From contig JAGPMT010000002.1 in assembly GCA_018052735.1 (NCBI GenBank), positions 109,184-173,183 on the forward strand: DNA of 64,000 bases, written 5' to 3'. The notes below the pieces were generated by a model that was given only the letters and a program-made list of their open reading frames with translations, was not told the origin of the DNA and did no database searches. Position numbers and translations under genes: made by a program. This stretch comes from Phycisphaerae bacterium (GTDB lineage: Bacteria > Planctomycetota > Phycisphaerae > Sedimentisphaerales > Anaerohalosphaeraceae). Every line of letters begins with the position of its first letter. Within the stretch, counting starts at the first letter, position 1. Of the stretch, positions 17,252 to 25,973 are shown in pieces.

Positions 17252-20200
17252 ATCCTAACCTGCCTTTTGATCCACAGCCAAGTCCAGATGATGCCCTGCC
17301 GATCAGCCAGACAGCTGGCGGACAAGAACCGGGCTTTTCTTTACCCGCACCGAAAATCGACGGCTATGAAATACTGCACAAAATAGACGAGGCCGGGCAG
17401 GGGCAGATTTGGGCGGCAGTCCAGCAGAGCACAAGCCGGAAAGTGGCCGTCAAAGTTCCCCGCTTTCAGGGATTTGGAGCACGGAAGGCCTTTTTGCGGT
17501 TTGAACGCGAAGTGCAAGTTATTGCGCGTCTCAAACACCCCAACATTGCTCGTGTGTACGACAGCGGTGTAAACCGCGGCTTTTATTACTATACAATGGA
17601 GTATATTGAAGGCAGGCATCTGGACCGCTATGCTGCCGAGGAAAAACTATCCCGCCGCGATATTCTTATGCTGTTTGAGCGGGTGTGTCGGGCTGTTGAA
17701 TATGCCCATCAGAATGCTGTTATTCACCGAGATCTCAAGCCGTCCAATATTCTGGTCACCGCCGACGGACAGCCCCATATTGTCGATTTCGGGCTGGCCA
17801 AGGAAATGGATGATCTGACCGTTACGATTTCGATGGACGATCTGCCGGTTGGCACTCCCGCGTATATGTCTCCCGAGCAGGCCGAAGGCCGCCCAGTTGA
17901 TACGCGCTCCGATATTTACAGTCTGGGTGTCATACTGTATCGTCTGCTGACCGGCACTTTCCCGCACGATATGTCAGGCAGCCGGCAGGAGGTTCTCCGG
18001 AGGATTGCTCAAGATGATATTATCAAGCCGGTTTTTCTGACCCAAAAGCCGGACAAGGAGCTGGAATATATCCTTCGCAAAGCTTTGGCCAAAGAAGCCC
18101 AGCGCCGCTATTCCAGCGTCCAAGAGCTGGCACAGGATATTGAAAACTACCTTGCCGGCCGTCCGCTGCTGGCCGGCCCCGAATCGGCGTTTTATATTGT
18201 CCGCAAATTTATTTGGCGGCATCGGACGCTGGTGCTGGGTTTGGCAGGCGGACTTAGTGCGCTGGTCGTTGCTTTGGTGGCAATATCCTTGCTGTTCTGG
18301 CAGGCGCAGAAGGCCAAGCGGGAAATCCAGCAAGCTCTTGAACGGGAAGAACGGCTCAACTACAGGAATACCATCCAAATGGCGCACAGCTTGCTTGAAA
18401 ACAGCCGTTATGCTGGAGTCCGCCGGATGCTTGAAGATACCTATCCTTCAAAGCGAAGCTGGGAATGGGGCTACCTGATGAAATATTGCCAGCTGCCGGA
18501 AAAATCTCTTTCGCTTGACATTGCCGTCGATACAGCAGCGCTTTCAACGGATGGGCGTTTTCTGATTCTGTCTGATTCCCTGGCGCAGACGGCTATGCTG
18601 ATGGACAGCCGCGAAGGCACAGTGGTCTGGCAGCAGAAAATCCCCGGTTATATTACCGGATTTGTTCAGGCCGCTTTTGATCCCTCGAATCGGTTTGCTG
18701 CCGTGGCCTCGGGAACGGAGCTTGTTGTTTTTGACATAGCCGACGGACATATTCTGTTTAAATCGAAAGGAATCGGGTTTCTATCCTGCTGTGCCGGTCC
18801 GGCAGGATTATATGCAGGCACATTTGACGGGCATATTTTTCTGTATGATACCCAGAATTGGCAGGTTCTGCAGACCGCAGCGCTGAAGGAAAAAATCTCG
18901 CTGCTGGCTATTGCCCCGGACGGAACACAGTTGGCCGCTCTGTCCGGGATGCGGACGATTACCCTGCACGATCCGCATACGCTTCAGCAGCAGGCCGCCT
19001 TGACTGCCGAGGATTCTGTTTATCAGGATTTGCTGGTTTTGTCCGCACACACAGTGGCCTCGGCATCGGGCAATGGTTTTACGATTGATCATCTGACAAC
19101 GGCTCCGCAAGAATGGTCCGCCGGTCCGATCCGAGACCACCTTCAGGAAATAACAGCACTGGCACTGTCAGCCAGTCAGGATAAGATAATAACCGGCGGC
19201 TTAGACGGGGTTGCACATATTTATGATGCCCGCACGGGACAGATGCTCGCAACGATTTACCACGACAGTCCCATTCAAAAGGTCTTCTTCCTCCCTTCGG
19301 ATAAGGTTATTACCCTCGGTGCCGACGGCAGAATTAAATGGTGGAGTGGTTGTAAGCATGAACCGCAGCATCCTGACGTGACGATTTCCCTGCCCTTGTC
19401 TGCCGGTGTTTGGCAGCTCGACTATGACAGCGACGGCAGACATTTGGTATTTGCGACTTCGGACTGTCCCCAGATTGTACTGGCAGACGCCCAGACGGGG
19501 AGCACACGGGCTGTCGAGGCAGAGGGTTACAGCGAGGAAATAAAGGAATTTTCGCCGCGGGTTTTCTTCCGGCCGGGCAAATCAGAATTGATACTTAAAA
19601 TCAAAGATTCGCTGCGCATTTATGCTCTCAAAGAAGATCGTTTTGAGGAAATCCGCAGATTCCCTCTGTCGGCACCGGTTGGCAGCGCAGCAGTAGATCC
19701 GAAGGGACGTTTCGCTGCAGTGGCTTACCTGCGGGGTTTCGGCATCCTGATAGACCTTGATGCCGGCAGCATCCGACAGCTGGCCTATGGAAACTTGGCG
19801 GCATCCTATGCGGTCTTTTCGCCGGATGGCTCCCGGATTGTGTTTTTGGAAGCCACCGGTTCCAAACGGGCTGCGATAATTGATTCGCAGACCGGCCGGC
19901 TGGTTTGTACCCTTTTTGCCGATTTTCGCCGGCAAGCACAAGTAGCAGCATTCCATCCGAATTTGCCTATTCTTGCCATCGCCAGCAGCGACGGCGTAAT
20001 TCAATTATGGAACATAGATACCAGCCGCAAGATAGCAGAAATGACAGAAAACGGATTAGGAGCTGTTTATGGACTCCAGTTCAGCCGAGATGGCCAGCGT
20101 CTCCTTTCCGGTTCCCATGATAAAACTATTCGTCTTTGGGACTGGACAATCGGTTCAGTTTTGCTGAAAATCAGTCATCCGGCGACGCCTGTGGATGTCT

Positions 20201-20313
20201 GTTTCAGCCCGGATGGCTTATCGATTGCTTGTGCTTATTATATGCCCAATTCCTGCCGGATTTACAGGGCGATTCCTCTGGCTGTGCTGCAGGGCAGTCA
20301 ATCGGAACAATAA
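17248..20313 (+). CDS. Transmembrane Ser/Thr protein kinase with WD40-type sensor
   Basis: 1021 residues. The Hanks-type kinase domain spans about residues 40-305. The glycine loop is degenerate (EAGQGQIW), the VAVK lysine is K69, the catalytic loop is HRDLKPSN (D162), DFG is at 180-182 and the APE equivalent is SPE. A transmembrane helix follows at about 328-351 (LVLGLAGGLSALVVALVAI), then a short helical linker. About 600 residues of WD40/beta-propeller repeats form the rest (for example AFDPSNRFAAVASG, FSRDGQRLLSGSHDKTIRLWDW). The propeller should lie on the far side of the membrane from the kinase. Overlap with the helical protein and linkage to an ECF factor suggest it phosphorylates or tunes that sigma factor. 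Confidence 0.93.
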   Translation: MNPNLPFDPQPSPDDALPISQTAGGQEPGFSLPAPKIDGYEILHKIDEAGQGQIWAAVQQSTSRKVAVKVPRFQGFGARKAFLRFEREVQVIARLKHPNIARVYDSGVNRGFYYYTMEYIEGRHLDRYAAEEKLSRRDILMLFERVCRAVEYAHQNAVIHRDLKPSNILVTADGQPHIVDFGLAKEMDDLTVTISMDDLPVGTPAYMSPEQAEGRPVDTRSDIYSLGVILYRLLTGTFPHDMSGSRQEVLRRIAQDDIIKPVFLTQKPDKELEYILRKALAKEAQRRYSSVQELAQDIENYLAGRPLLAGPESAFYIVRKFIWRHRTLVLGLAGGLSALVVALVAISLLFWQAQKAKREIQQALEREERLNYRNTIQMAHSLLENSRYAGVRRMLEDTYPSKRSWEWGYLMKYCQLPEKSLSLDIAVDTAALSTDGRFLILSDSLAQTAMLMDSREGTVVWQQKIPGYITGFVQAAFDPSNRFAAVASGTELVVFDIADGHILFKSKGIGFLSCCAGPAGLYAGTFDGHIFLYDTQNWQVLQTAALKEKISLLAIAPDGTQLAALSGMRTITLHDPHTLQQQAALTAEDSVYQDLLVLSAHTVASASGNGFTIDHLTTAPQEWSAGPIRDHLQEITALALSASQDKIITGGLDGVAHIYDARTGQMLATIYHDSPIQKVFFLPSDKVITLGADGRIKWWSGCKHEPQHPDVTISLPLSAGVWQLDYDSDGRHLVFATSDCPQIVLADAQTGSTRAVEAEGYSEEIKEFSPRVFFRPGKSELILKIKDSLRIYALKEDRFEEIRRFPLSAPVGSAAVDPKGRFAAVAYLRGFGILIDLDAGSIRQLAYGNLAASYAVFSPDGSRIVFLEATGSKRAAIIDSQTGRLVCTLFADFRRQAQVAAFHPNLPILAIASSDGVIQLWNIDTSRKIAEMTENGLGAVYGLQFSRDGQRLLSGSHDKTIRLWDWTIGSVLLKISHPATPVDVCFSPDGLSIACAYYMPNSCRIYRAIPLAVLQGSQSEQ

Positions 20314-20317
20314 AAAA

Positions 20318-20343
20318 CCCCGGCCTTGAGGCCGGGGCTTTCT
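20318..20343. terminator. Bidirectional intrinsic terminator between kinase and hydrogenase operons
   Basis: A perfect 8-bp GC stem (CCCCGGCC/GGCCGGGG) with a 4-nt loop. The minus-strand side is followed by TTTTTT and the plus side by CTTTCT, so it can end both convergent operons. Confidence 0.85.
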
Positions 20344-20381
20344 GCTTGTGCGTATCCTATCTTTGCTGCCGAAGACTTCGG

Positions 20382-21713
20382 TTATTTGACAAATTCTACA
20401 TGGAGATAGTGCGTCGAGCAGGAAATGCACGGATCATAAGCCCGCACGAGCATTTCCAGCTTCTGCCGAAGAGCATCTTGGCCTTCATGCATGTATTGGG
20501 GGACCAGCTTCTCAAAATCGTTCTGGATGTTGGCATGATTCTGATTGGTCGGGATGCAGCAGTTTGCCCACGTGCATTCGCCTTTTTTATTAAACTCATA
20601 AGCATGAAACAGAATGCCGCGGGGCGCTTCAACCGCTGCATAGCCCCGGCCGGCGCGCGGAGAAACCCTCAGTTTTTCTGGTTTGAGCCCTTTGGTCAGA
20701 AGGATGTCGATCAGTTCCAGACTGGCCTGTACTACATGAGCCGCCTCGGCCAGCTGGGCGACGCTGTTCATATACGGATTGCAGCAGCCCTTTTTCAGGC
20801 CGAACATGTCCGCCACAGTTTTGCCCAGCGGGCTTAGATATTCGGCCTGATTGTTGAACCGCGCCAGCGCTCCGACAAAGTACGAGTCCCGATGCCACTT
20901 GGCCCACTTGGCCGTCGATTGCGGCACCACATACTCATTGGCAACATTTTCCCACTGATTGACCGGCATATCGGCTTTGCCGTTGAGATCTGTGCTGGTG
21001 ATGTCTCCATGATAGAAAGAGTAGGCAGACAGATTGTTTTTGTAAAACGGATTGGTCTGCCGCAGCGACACATATTCGGTCGGACGCTCAAAGGCCGGCA
21101 GATTGCCGGCAACGCTTAGGACAACCTTGCAGATATCCACCAGATCCGGCACCACATCTTCCAGCGTCTTCTTTAGGTCCCGCAGTTCCTGCTCGGTCGG
21201 AATGCGCGTCATTCCGCCGGGCGTCAGCGTAACCGGGTGGGTAATCCGCCCGGCCAGCAGTGCTGACATCTGATTGGCTACCCGGTGTGCCTTGATGATT
21301 TTTTTGACGGCTTCGGTGGCTTTGGGCACCAGCGGCACAACCGATTTTTCACCGAACAAATCCGGTGCCACCAAGTAGCCGACGTGCAGCACATGGCTTT
21401 GAAGCTGCTCGGAATAATGCATCAGATGACGCACAAGATCTGTCTGTTCTGTAACTTTCAGCCCCAGCGCATCTTCCACGGCCTTGGTGGCCACCAGCGA
21501 ATGCGAAATCGAGCAGATGCCGCAGATGCGCGACACGATCGTCTGGATATCGTCATAGCGGCGTCCCCGCACCATCGCCTCAAAAAAACGCGGAGCTTCG
21601 GGCACCTGCCATTGGCATTTTTCGATGGTCCCGTTGCTGATGTTGACCACGATGTTGCCGTGTCCTTCAACCCGGGTGATGTGATGAACGTTGATATTTA
21701 TCGTTTTGCTCAT
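20382..21713 (-). CDS. [NiFe] hydrogenase large (alpha) subunit, group 3
   Basis: 443 residues. This subunit holds the Ni-Fe centre where H2 is split or formed. The N-terminal motif is RICGIC (C64, C67) and the C-terminal motif is DPCISCSTH (C429, C432), giving the four nickel ligands. Eight residues follow the final histidine, so a maturation protease must trim the tail, as in this family. Overall sequence (ITRVEGHGNIVVN start) fits the cytosolic group 3 (sulfhydrogenase-like, NAD(P)-linked) class, not membrane uptake enzymes. It is last in the rex-beta-gamma-delta-alpha operon. No hyp maturation genes are in this window. Confidence 0.93.
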   Translation of the reverse strand: MSKTININVHHITRVEGHGNIVVNISNGTIEKCQWQVPEAPRFFEAMVRGRRYDDIQTIVSRICGICSISHSLVATKAVEDALGLKVTEQTDLVRHLMHYSEQLQSHVLHVGYLVAPDLFGEKSVVPLVPKATEAVKKIIKAHRVANQMSALLAGRITHPVTLTPGGMTRIPTEQELRDLKKTLEDVVPDLVDICKVVLSVAGNLPAFERPTEYVSLRQTNPFYKNNLSAYSFYHGDITSTDLNGKADMPVNQWENVANEYVVPQSTAKWAKWHRDSYFVGALARFNNQAEYLSPLGKTVADMFGLKKGCCNPYMNSVAQLAEAAHVVQASLELIDILLTKGLKPEKLRVSPRAGRGYAAVEAPRGILFHAYEFNKKGECTWANCCIPTNQNHANIQNDFEKLVPQYMHEGQDALRQKLEMLVRAYDPCISCSTHYLHVEFVK

Positions 21714-21729
21714 AAACCCAACCTTTGCC

Positions 21730-22461
21730 TTACTTGGTGTTGAACAGTACCATTTTTTGTTTCAAGTCATCGACGGTCAAATCGTATTTGTCCATGACTT
21801 CCTGCGCCGCCTGCAGATTGGGATTATCCACCATCCCGCGGCATCCGAAGCAGCGAAAACCAGCCGCCGGACAAGGGGCATTGCAGCCGGCGCGGATAAT
21901 CGGCCCAAGGCAGATTTCGTTGTATTCATACCGGCAGATGGTTTCCCGTGCCTTGCACTCCACACACACCGGATAATCCGGCACAAAGGGTCTTTTGCCC
22001 AGCAGCAGCGCCCGCAGAATCCGGGCAAACTCGGCATTATTGATGGGGCAGCCGTGAATCTTGTAATCGACTTCCACGACCTCATGACAGGCCTTGGTCG
22101 GCTGGGTGTTCAGATGCGGCATAGCCCCGTCTTTGCCGTACACGCACGACCGCACTTCCTGAAGGTCAAAATTGTTTTTCATCCGGTTGATCCCGCCCAT
22201 GGTTGCACAAGCACCCAAGGCAATCAGAATCTTAGCCCGGCTGCGAATAACCTCCAGCCGCTTGGCGTCTTCCTCGCGGGTGATTGACCCTTCGATAATG
22301 GCAATATCATATTCGTGACTCTGTTCGCTCATGGCTTCGCGCCACTCGACAACATCGACCAGCTCAATGAGATTGAGAATATCCTCTTCAAGGTTGACAA
22401 TCTGAAGCTGGCAGCCTTCACAACAGGCAAAATCAAAAATCGCTACTCGTGGTTTGGTCAT
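21730..22461 (-). CDS. [NiFe] hydrogenase small (delta) subunit
   Basis: 243 residues. Related to the 20-kDa subunit of complex I. The proximal [4Fe-4S] cluster ligands appear as CCEGC near residue 12, GACATMGG and HGCP. The C-terminal half has two more cysteine clusters (CVECKARETIC and CNAPCPAAGFRCFGC), enough for further [4Fe-4S] centres relaying electrons between the Ni-Fe site and the beta/gamma subunits. The ATG at 22461 lies 2 nt after the stop of the gamma gene, with GGAGG upstream; the longer frame to 22500 is rejected. The group 3 hydrogenase is cytosolic, so no Tat signal is expected and none is present. Confidence 0.93.
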   Translation of the reverse strand: MTKPRVAIFDFACCEGCQLQIVNLEEDILNLIELVDVVEWREAMSEQSHEYDIAIIEGSITREEDAKRLEVIRSRAKILIALGACATMGGINRMKNNFDLQEVRSCVYGKDGAMPHLNTQPTKACHEVVEVDYKIHGCPINNAEFARILRALLLGKRPFVPDYPVCVECKARETICRYEYNEICLGPIIRAGCNAPCPAAGFRCFGCRGMVDNPNLQAAQEVMDKYDLTVDDLKQKMVLFNTK

Positions 22462-22463
22462 AA

Positions 22464-23300
22464 TCAGATCGCCTCCGGCACAAGGGCCAAATCGCTCCAT
22501 CGGAATACGGGGCCGTCCTGACAGACATATTTGTCGTTAATCTGGCAGTGGCCGCATTTTCCGACACCGCACTTCATGCGGCGTTCCAGGTTGACATAGA
22601 TGTTTTCCTCCGGCACTTCGGCTTCCGCCAGCGCCATGAGCACGAATTTATACATAATCGGCGGTCCGCATACCAGCACGGCGCTGGAAGGCAGATCGCT
22701 CTCAATTTTAGGAATCAGCGTGGTAACAACCCCGACATTGCCGTCCCAGCAGTCATGGGCCTCATCAACGGTTTCCATCACCACCATATCCTTGCGCTCC
22801 TGCCAAAGGGCAATTTCCTCGCGGAACAGCCGCATGTCATAGCACTTGGTGCCGATCAGAACGGTAATCTGACGGTAATCCTGCCGATGATCGAGGGCAT
22901 AGCGGATAAACGAACGCTGAGGCACCAGTCCAATGCCGCCGCAGATAAAGACCAAATCTTTGCCTTTTGTCTGCTCGACAGGATAGGTGGAGCCGTAGGG
23001 TCCCCGGATGCCGAGTTTATCGCCGGTTTGGAGCTTGTGAATAGACCGTGTTAAACCGCCTACATTGCGGACAACCAGTTCCAGTCCCTTCTGTGTCGGC
23101 GATGAGGAGATGGAAATAGGAGCTTCTCCGATGCCGGCCAGAGACACCTCCACAAACTGGCCGGGCATATAGTCGAACCCTCTGCCCGAATCCTGCTCCA
23201 GATGCATAAACATCTCTGTGCCGTTGAGCATTCGGTGTTTGGTAATCGTCCATAGCTCGGGACGATAAATATCGTTTTTGCCGTTGCAGCAGTTGCACAT
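22464..23300 (-). CDS. Hydrogenase gamma subunit, FAD/NAD(P)-binding reductase
   Basis: 278 residues. A ferredoxin-NADP reductase-like module: flavin-binding domain (PGQFVEVSLAGIGEAPISISSS), nucleotide-binding domain (LVFICGGIGLVPQRSFIRYAL, VLVCGPPIMYKFVL) and a C-terminal [2Fe-2S] binding loop with cysteines at 244, 249, 252 and 260. It passes electrons between NAD(P)H and the hydrogenase. The N-terminus is unusual, MCNCCNGK, with three extra cysteines that could bind another cluster. It is placed between the beta and delta genes with tight spacing. Confidence 0.92.
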   Translation of the reverse strand: MCNCCNGKNDIYRPELWTITKHRMLNGTEMFMHLEQDSGRGFDYMPGQFVEVSLAGIGEAPISISSSPTQKGLELVVRNVGGLTRSIHKLQTGDKLGIRGPYGSTYPVEQTKGKDLVFICGGIGLVPQRSFIRYALDHRQDYRQITVLIGTKCYDMRLFREEIALWQERKDMVVMETVDEAHDCWDGNVGVVTTLIPKIESDLPSSAVLVCGPPIMYKFVLMALAEAEVPEENIYVNLERRMKCGVGKCGHCQINDKYVCQDGPVFRWSDLALVPEAI

Positions 23301-23338
23301 CTGTATAATCTCCTTTATTGTGTTTCAGTCAGTAAGGA

Positions 23339-24379
23339 TCAGCCGATATCTGTTTTTTCCAGCAAAGTGTTATACACCTCTACGGGGTTGGCAATCTTGG
23401 CGGTGCAGGCTGTAATGCAGCGTCCGCAGCCTACGCAGGCAATCTGCCCCCCGATTTTGGCCGGCACATACTTGCCTTTGCGGTACAAACGGTGACGGAA
23501 GCGGGCAGAGCGGTCTTTTCGGAAATTGTGATTGCCGGCTACGGTGGCGAAGTTTTCCAGCAGGCACCCATCCCAGGCGCGGTAACGTATGCCGGTTTTA
23601 AGATCCCAGTTTACTTCGTCCTGTACATCAAAGCAGTAGCAGGTCGGGCAGACCTGATTGCAGGAGCCGCAGGAATAGCACAGCCGGGCCTTCTCCTCCC
23701 AGATTGGATGATCATAGGCCTTTTCAAGAAGTTTCGGGATAAAAGACGGCTTGCATTCGAGCGGGTGTTTGTTCAGCGTTTTGCGGTTTTTGTCCTGAAT
23801 GGCCTGTCGTTTGGCCAAGTCCTCCGCAGTGGCGGGTTTGATACCGGCCATTTTCTTCACCAGTGCTTGGCCTTTGTCGGTGTCGGCCTGCACGACGTAC
23901 CCGCTGCCGATATCCGTCAGCAGAATATCAAAGCCGCTCTCAACAGTGGCGGTATCCATTGAAGAAGCGAATACATTCATGCTGGGGGTAGCCACATCGC
24001 ATGCAATAATCGTGATATTGTTGCGGCGATTCATATAATGGGCATCATATTGACCCTGCCGGAACAGTTCATCCATCTGATTGATGGCAATCATATCGTA
24101 AGGATGCACGCCGATGAGAATCATCGGCCGGCAGTCCCAGATGCTTTGCGCCTCGCCGCAGACCTGATAATTCAGCAGAACTTCACGGGGCGGCAGAAGA
24201 TATTTCCGCGGCGATAGAATGGTAACATCATAATCCAGACGCAGGTCTTCTGCCCGCAGCAGCGGACCAAACGCAAATTTGTCCTGTTTGGCCTGCACGC
24301 CGATAACCATTTGTTCCGAGCCGATTAGTCCGGCAACGAATGACTTGAATTGCTCTTTGGTTACTGTGCTTACACTCAT
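23339..24379 (-). CDS. Hydrogenase beta subunit, iron-sulfur protein
   Basis: 346 residues from MSVSTVTKEQF. The beta (HydB-type) subunit of group 3 hydrogenases carries two C-terminal [4Fe-4S] clusters: CYSCGSCNQVCPTCYC and CVGCGRCITACTAK. The N-terminal two thirds is the conserved family domain (FGPLLRAEDLRLDYDVTIL, ILIGVHPYDMIAINQMDELF). It probably links delta and gamma subunits electrically. AGGAAAG lies 8 nt before the ATG at 24379, so the longer frame to 24442 is not used. It is the first structural gene after rex. Confidence 0.92.
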   Translation of the reverse strand: MSVSTVTKEQFKSFVAGLIGSEQMVIGVQAKQDKFAFGPLLRAEDLRLDYDVTILSPRKYLLPPREVLLNYQVCGEAQSIWDCRPMILIGVHPYDMIAINQMDELFRQGQYDAHYMNRRNNITIIACDVATPSMNVFASSMDTATVESGFDILLTDIGSGYVVQADTDKGQALVKKMAGIKPATAEDLAKRQAIQDKNRKTLNKHPLECKPSFIPKLLEKAYDHPIWEEKARLCYSCGSCNQVCPTCYCFDVQDEVNWDLKTGIRYRAWDGCLLENFATVAGNHNFRKDRSARFRHRLYRKGKYVPAKIGGQIACVGCGRCITACTAKIANPVEVYNTLLEKTDIG

Positions 24380-24460
24380 GGTTTTTGCTTTCCTGTACTG
24401 TTGTTGCTTGTTGTTTTTCTGCCTGACAGCATTACAGAGCACCGCCGAGCCAGGCCGGCA

Positions 24461-25075
24461 TTACATATAATACGGCAGCATACCCAGCGCCGTTGCAATG
24501 TCAATCGTTACAACCTTTATCCGCTTAGGCACGTCCAGATAGCAGGGCGATAAATTCAAAATCCCTCGTATCCCTGCCTTCACAAGTTTATCTGTAACCG
24601 ACTGCGCTGCATAAGCCGGAACAGCCAAAATCGCCAGATAAATACCCCGTTGCCGGATTGTACTGATTTTTTCAGCATCCTCTACGGTAATGCCGCCGAT
24701 TTTCTGTCCGATTTTGTCGGCAGCATTGTCAAAAACAGCGGCTATTTCAAACCCGAACATTCCAAAACCCGGATAGGCCGCTACCGCGCTGCCCAACCGC
24801 CCGGCCCCAACCAAGGCGGCCTTTTGGGGCGTATTCAGCTTCAGGATATCTCGAATCTGGTCAGCAGTTGCTGCTACCGGATATCCTATGCCGCGGGTGC
24901 CGAATGTCCCGAAATAAGATAAATCCTTTCTTATTTGAGGCGGATTCAAATGAAGCCGCTGGGCCAACTGACGGCTGGAAATCGTTTCCAGTCCCTCCGT
25001 TTTCAGCATCGAAAAAGCTCGCAGATACATCGGCATCCGCCGGATCGTCTCATCCGGGATTTTTCGGTATTTCAT
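24461..25075 (-). CDS. rex: Redox-sensing transcriptional repressor Rex
   Basis: 204 residues starting MKYRKIPDET. The N-terminal winged helix binds DNA (SRQLAQRLHLNPPQIRKDLSYFG). The Rossmann domain has the NAD(H) loop (ALVGAGRLGSA), and the family ends in a domain-swapping helix. Rex leaves DNA when NADH/NAD+ rises. It is the first gene of the hydrogenase operon, so high NADH should induce its own operon and the H2-evolving or H2-cycling enzyme. Rex-type operators lie just upstream. The ATG at 25075 begins the conserved sequence; its ribosome site is weak. Confidence 0.94.
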   Translation of the reverse strand: MKYRKIPDETIRRMPMYLRAFSMLKTEGLETISSRQLAQRLHLNPPQIRKDLSYFGTFGTRGIGYPVAATADQIRDILKLNTPQKAALVGAGRLGSAVAAYPGFGMFGFEIAAVFDNAADKIGQKIGGITVEDAEKISTIRQRGIYLAILAVPAYAAQSVTDKLVKAGIRGILNLSPCYLDVPKRIKVVTIDIATALGMLPYYM

Positions 25076-25118
25076 AACTAATACACTACGTAGCAATGAT
25101 AATCAGCCGAATTTGTGG

Positions 25119-25136
25119 TTGTGTTCACATTCACAA
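25119..25136 (-). promoter_or_regulatory. Rex operator upstream of rex-hydrogenase operon
   Basis: TTGTGTTCACATTCACAA matches the Rex consensus TTGTGAAnnnnTTCACAA, with a perfect right half and five of seven left-half bases. It lies 43 bp before the rex start codon and about 35 bp downstream of a minus-strand TTGACA (25171-25176), where it would block initiation. Confidence 0.75.
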
Positions 25137-25280
25137 GCTTAAAAAGATAACTACCATTTTTGTTGTACCCTGTCAAGCAGAAATAATGATATCTATATAA
25201 CAAAATTAAAATTATTTATTGTGAAATAAAACACTAATAAGGTTTATATAAATAATAAAAATAAGTATAGCAATATTATT

Positions 25281-25298
25281 ATGTGAATTATATCACAA
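25281..25298. promoter_or_regulatory. Second Rex-type palindrome
   Basis: ATGTGAATTATATCACAA is an 18-bp near-palindrome with six of seven matches in each half to the Rex consensus. A weaker half-site copy begins at 25219 (TTGTGAA). They lie between rex and the divergent clpN-type gene, so either may be affected. Confidence 0.55.
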
Positions 25299-25452
25299 CT
25301 ATTTTAATGTGTTTTTGCTTTGTATATTCTGCAAAAGCACTTTTTAATAGTTTTATTAGACTTTATACTAAATTGACTGTATGCTTTTGACAAATGAGGA
25401 TAGCGATTCCATTCAACCTATAATAGAGATATTTTTGTGAAAAAGGTGCCCG

Positions 25453-25920
25453 ATGTTTGAACATTATTCCGAACATGCCCGCAGCGTAATGGAACATGCC
25501 CGTCAAGAAGCCCAGAGGTATGGTCACGATCATCTGGGTACAGAACATATTCTGCTGGGTTTGCTTGAGGTCAAAGAGGGCTGTGCCGCTTATGTTCTCA
25601 AACACCGCAGCGTAAACCTATCACAGGCCAAAGAACAGGTCCGAAAACTCGTATTACCCGGTTCGATATCTCCAGAAGGAGATTATGACCGATTACCCTG
25701 CACAGAGCATGCTCAACGTGTACTGCAAGATGCTGTGAATGAAGCACGAATGCTCAAGCAGTCAACAATCGGCACAGAGCATCTGCTGTTGGGTTTGTTG
25801 TATGAAAAAGAGTGTATCGCCACAGAAGTCCTTCGCAATCTTGGACTCAAGCTCGACCAAGTACGTCAGGATGTTATGGATTTTCTCAACAGTCCGGCCT
25901 GTATTTCACGCAAGGAGTAA
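25453..25920 (+). CDS. Stand-alone Clp N-domain protein
   Basis: 155 residues made of two Clp R-type repeats: YSEHARSVMEHARQEA...GTEHILLGLLEV and CTEHAQRVLQDAVNEA...GTEHLLLGLLYE. In ClpC this domain recruits adaptors and substrates to the ATPase. Here there is no AAA+ domain, so it cannot unfold proteins itself; it may be an adaptor or substrate-delivery factor. AAGGTG precedes the ATG and TATAAT lies at 25419-25424, though with a poor -35. Next gene is an ion exchanger 53 bp downstream, not a protease. Confidence 0.85.
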   Translation: MFEHYSEHARSVMEHARQEAQRYGHDHLGTEHILLGLLEVKEGCAAYVLKHRSVNLSQAKEQVRKLVLPGSISPEGDYDRLPCTEHAQRVLQDAVNEARMLKQSTIGTEHLLLGLLYEKECIATEVLRNLGLKLDQVRQDVMDFLNSPACISRKE

Positions 25921-25973
25921 CAGCGGAGCAATCTTAATAACAGCAAGTCTGATATAAGAAAGGATTGCCTTAA

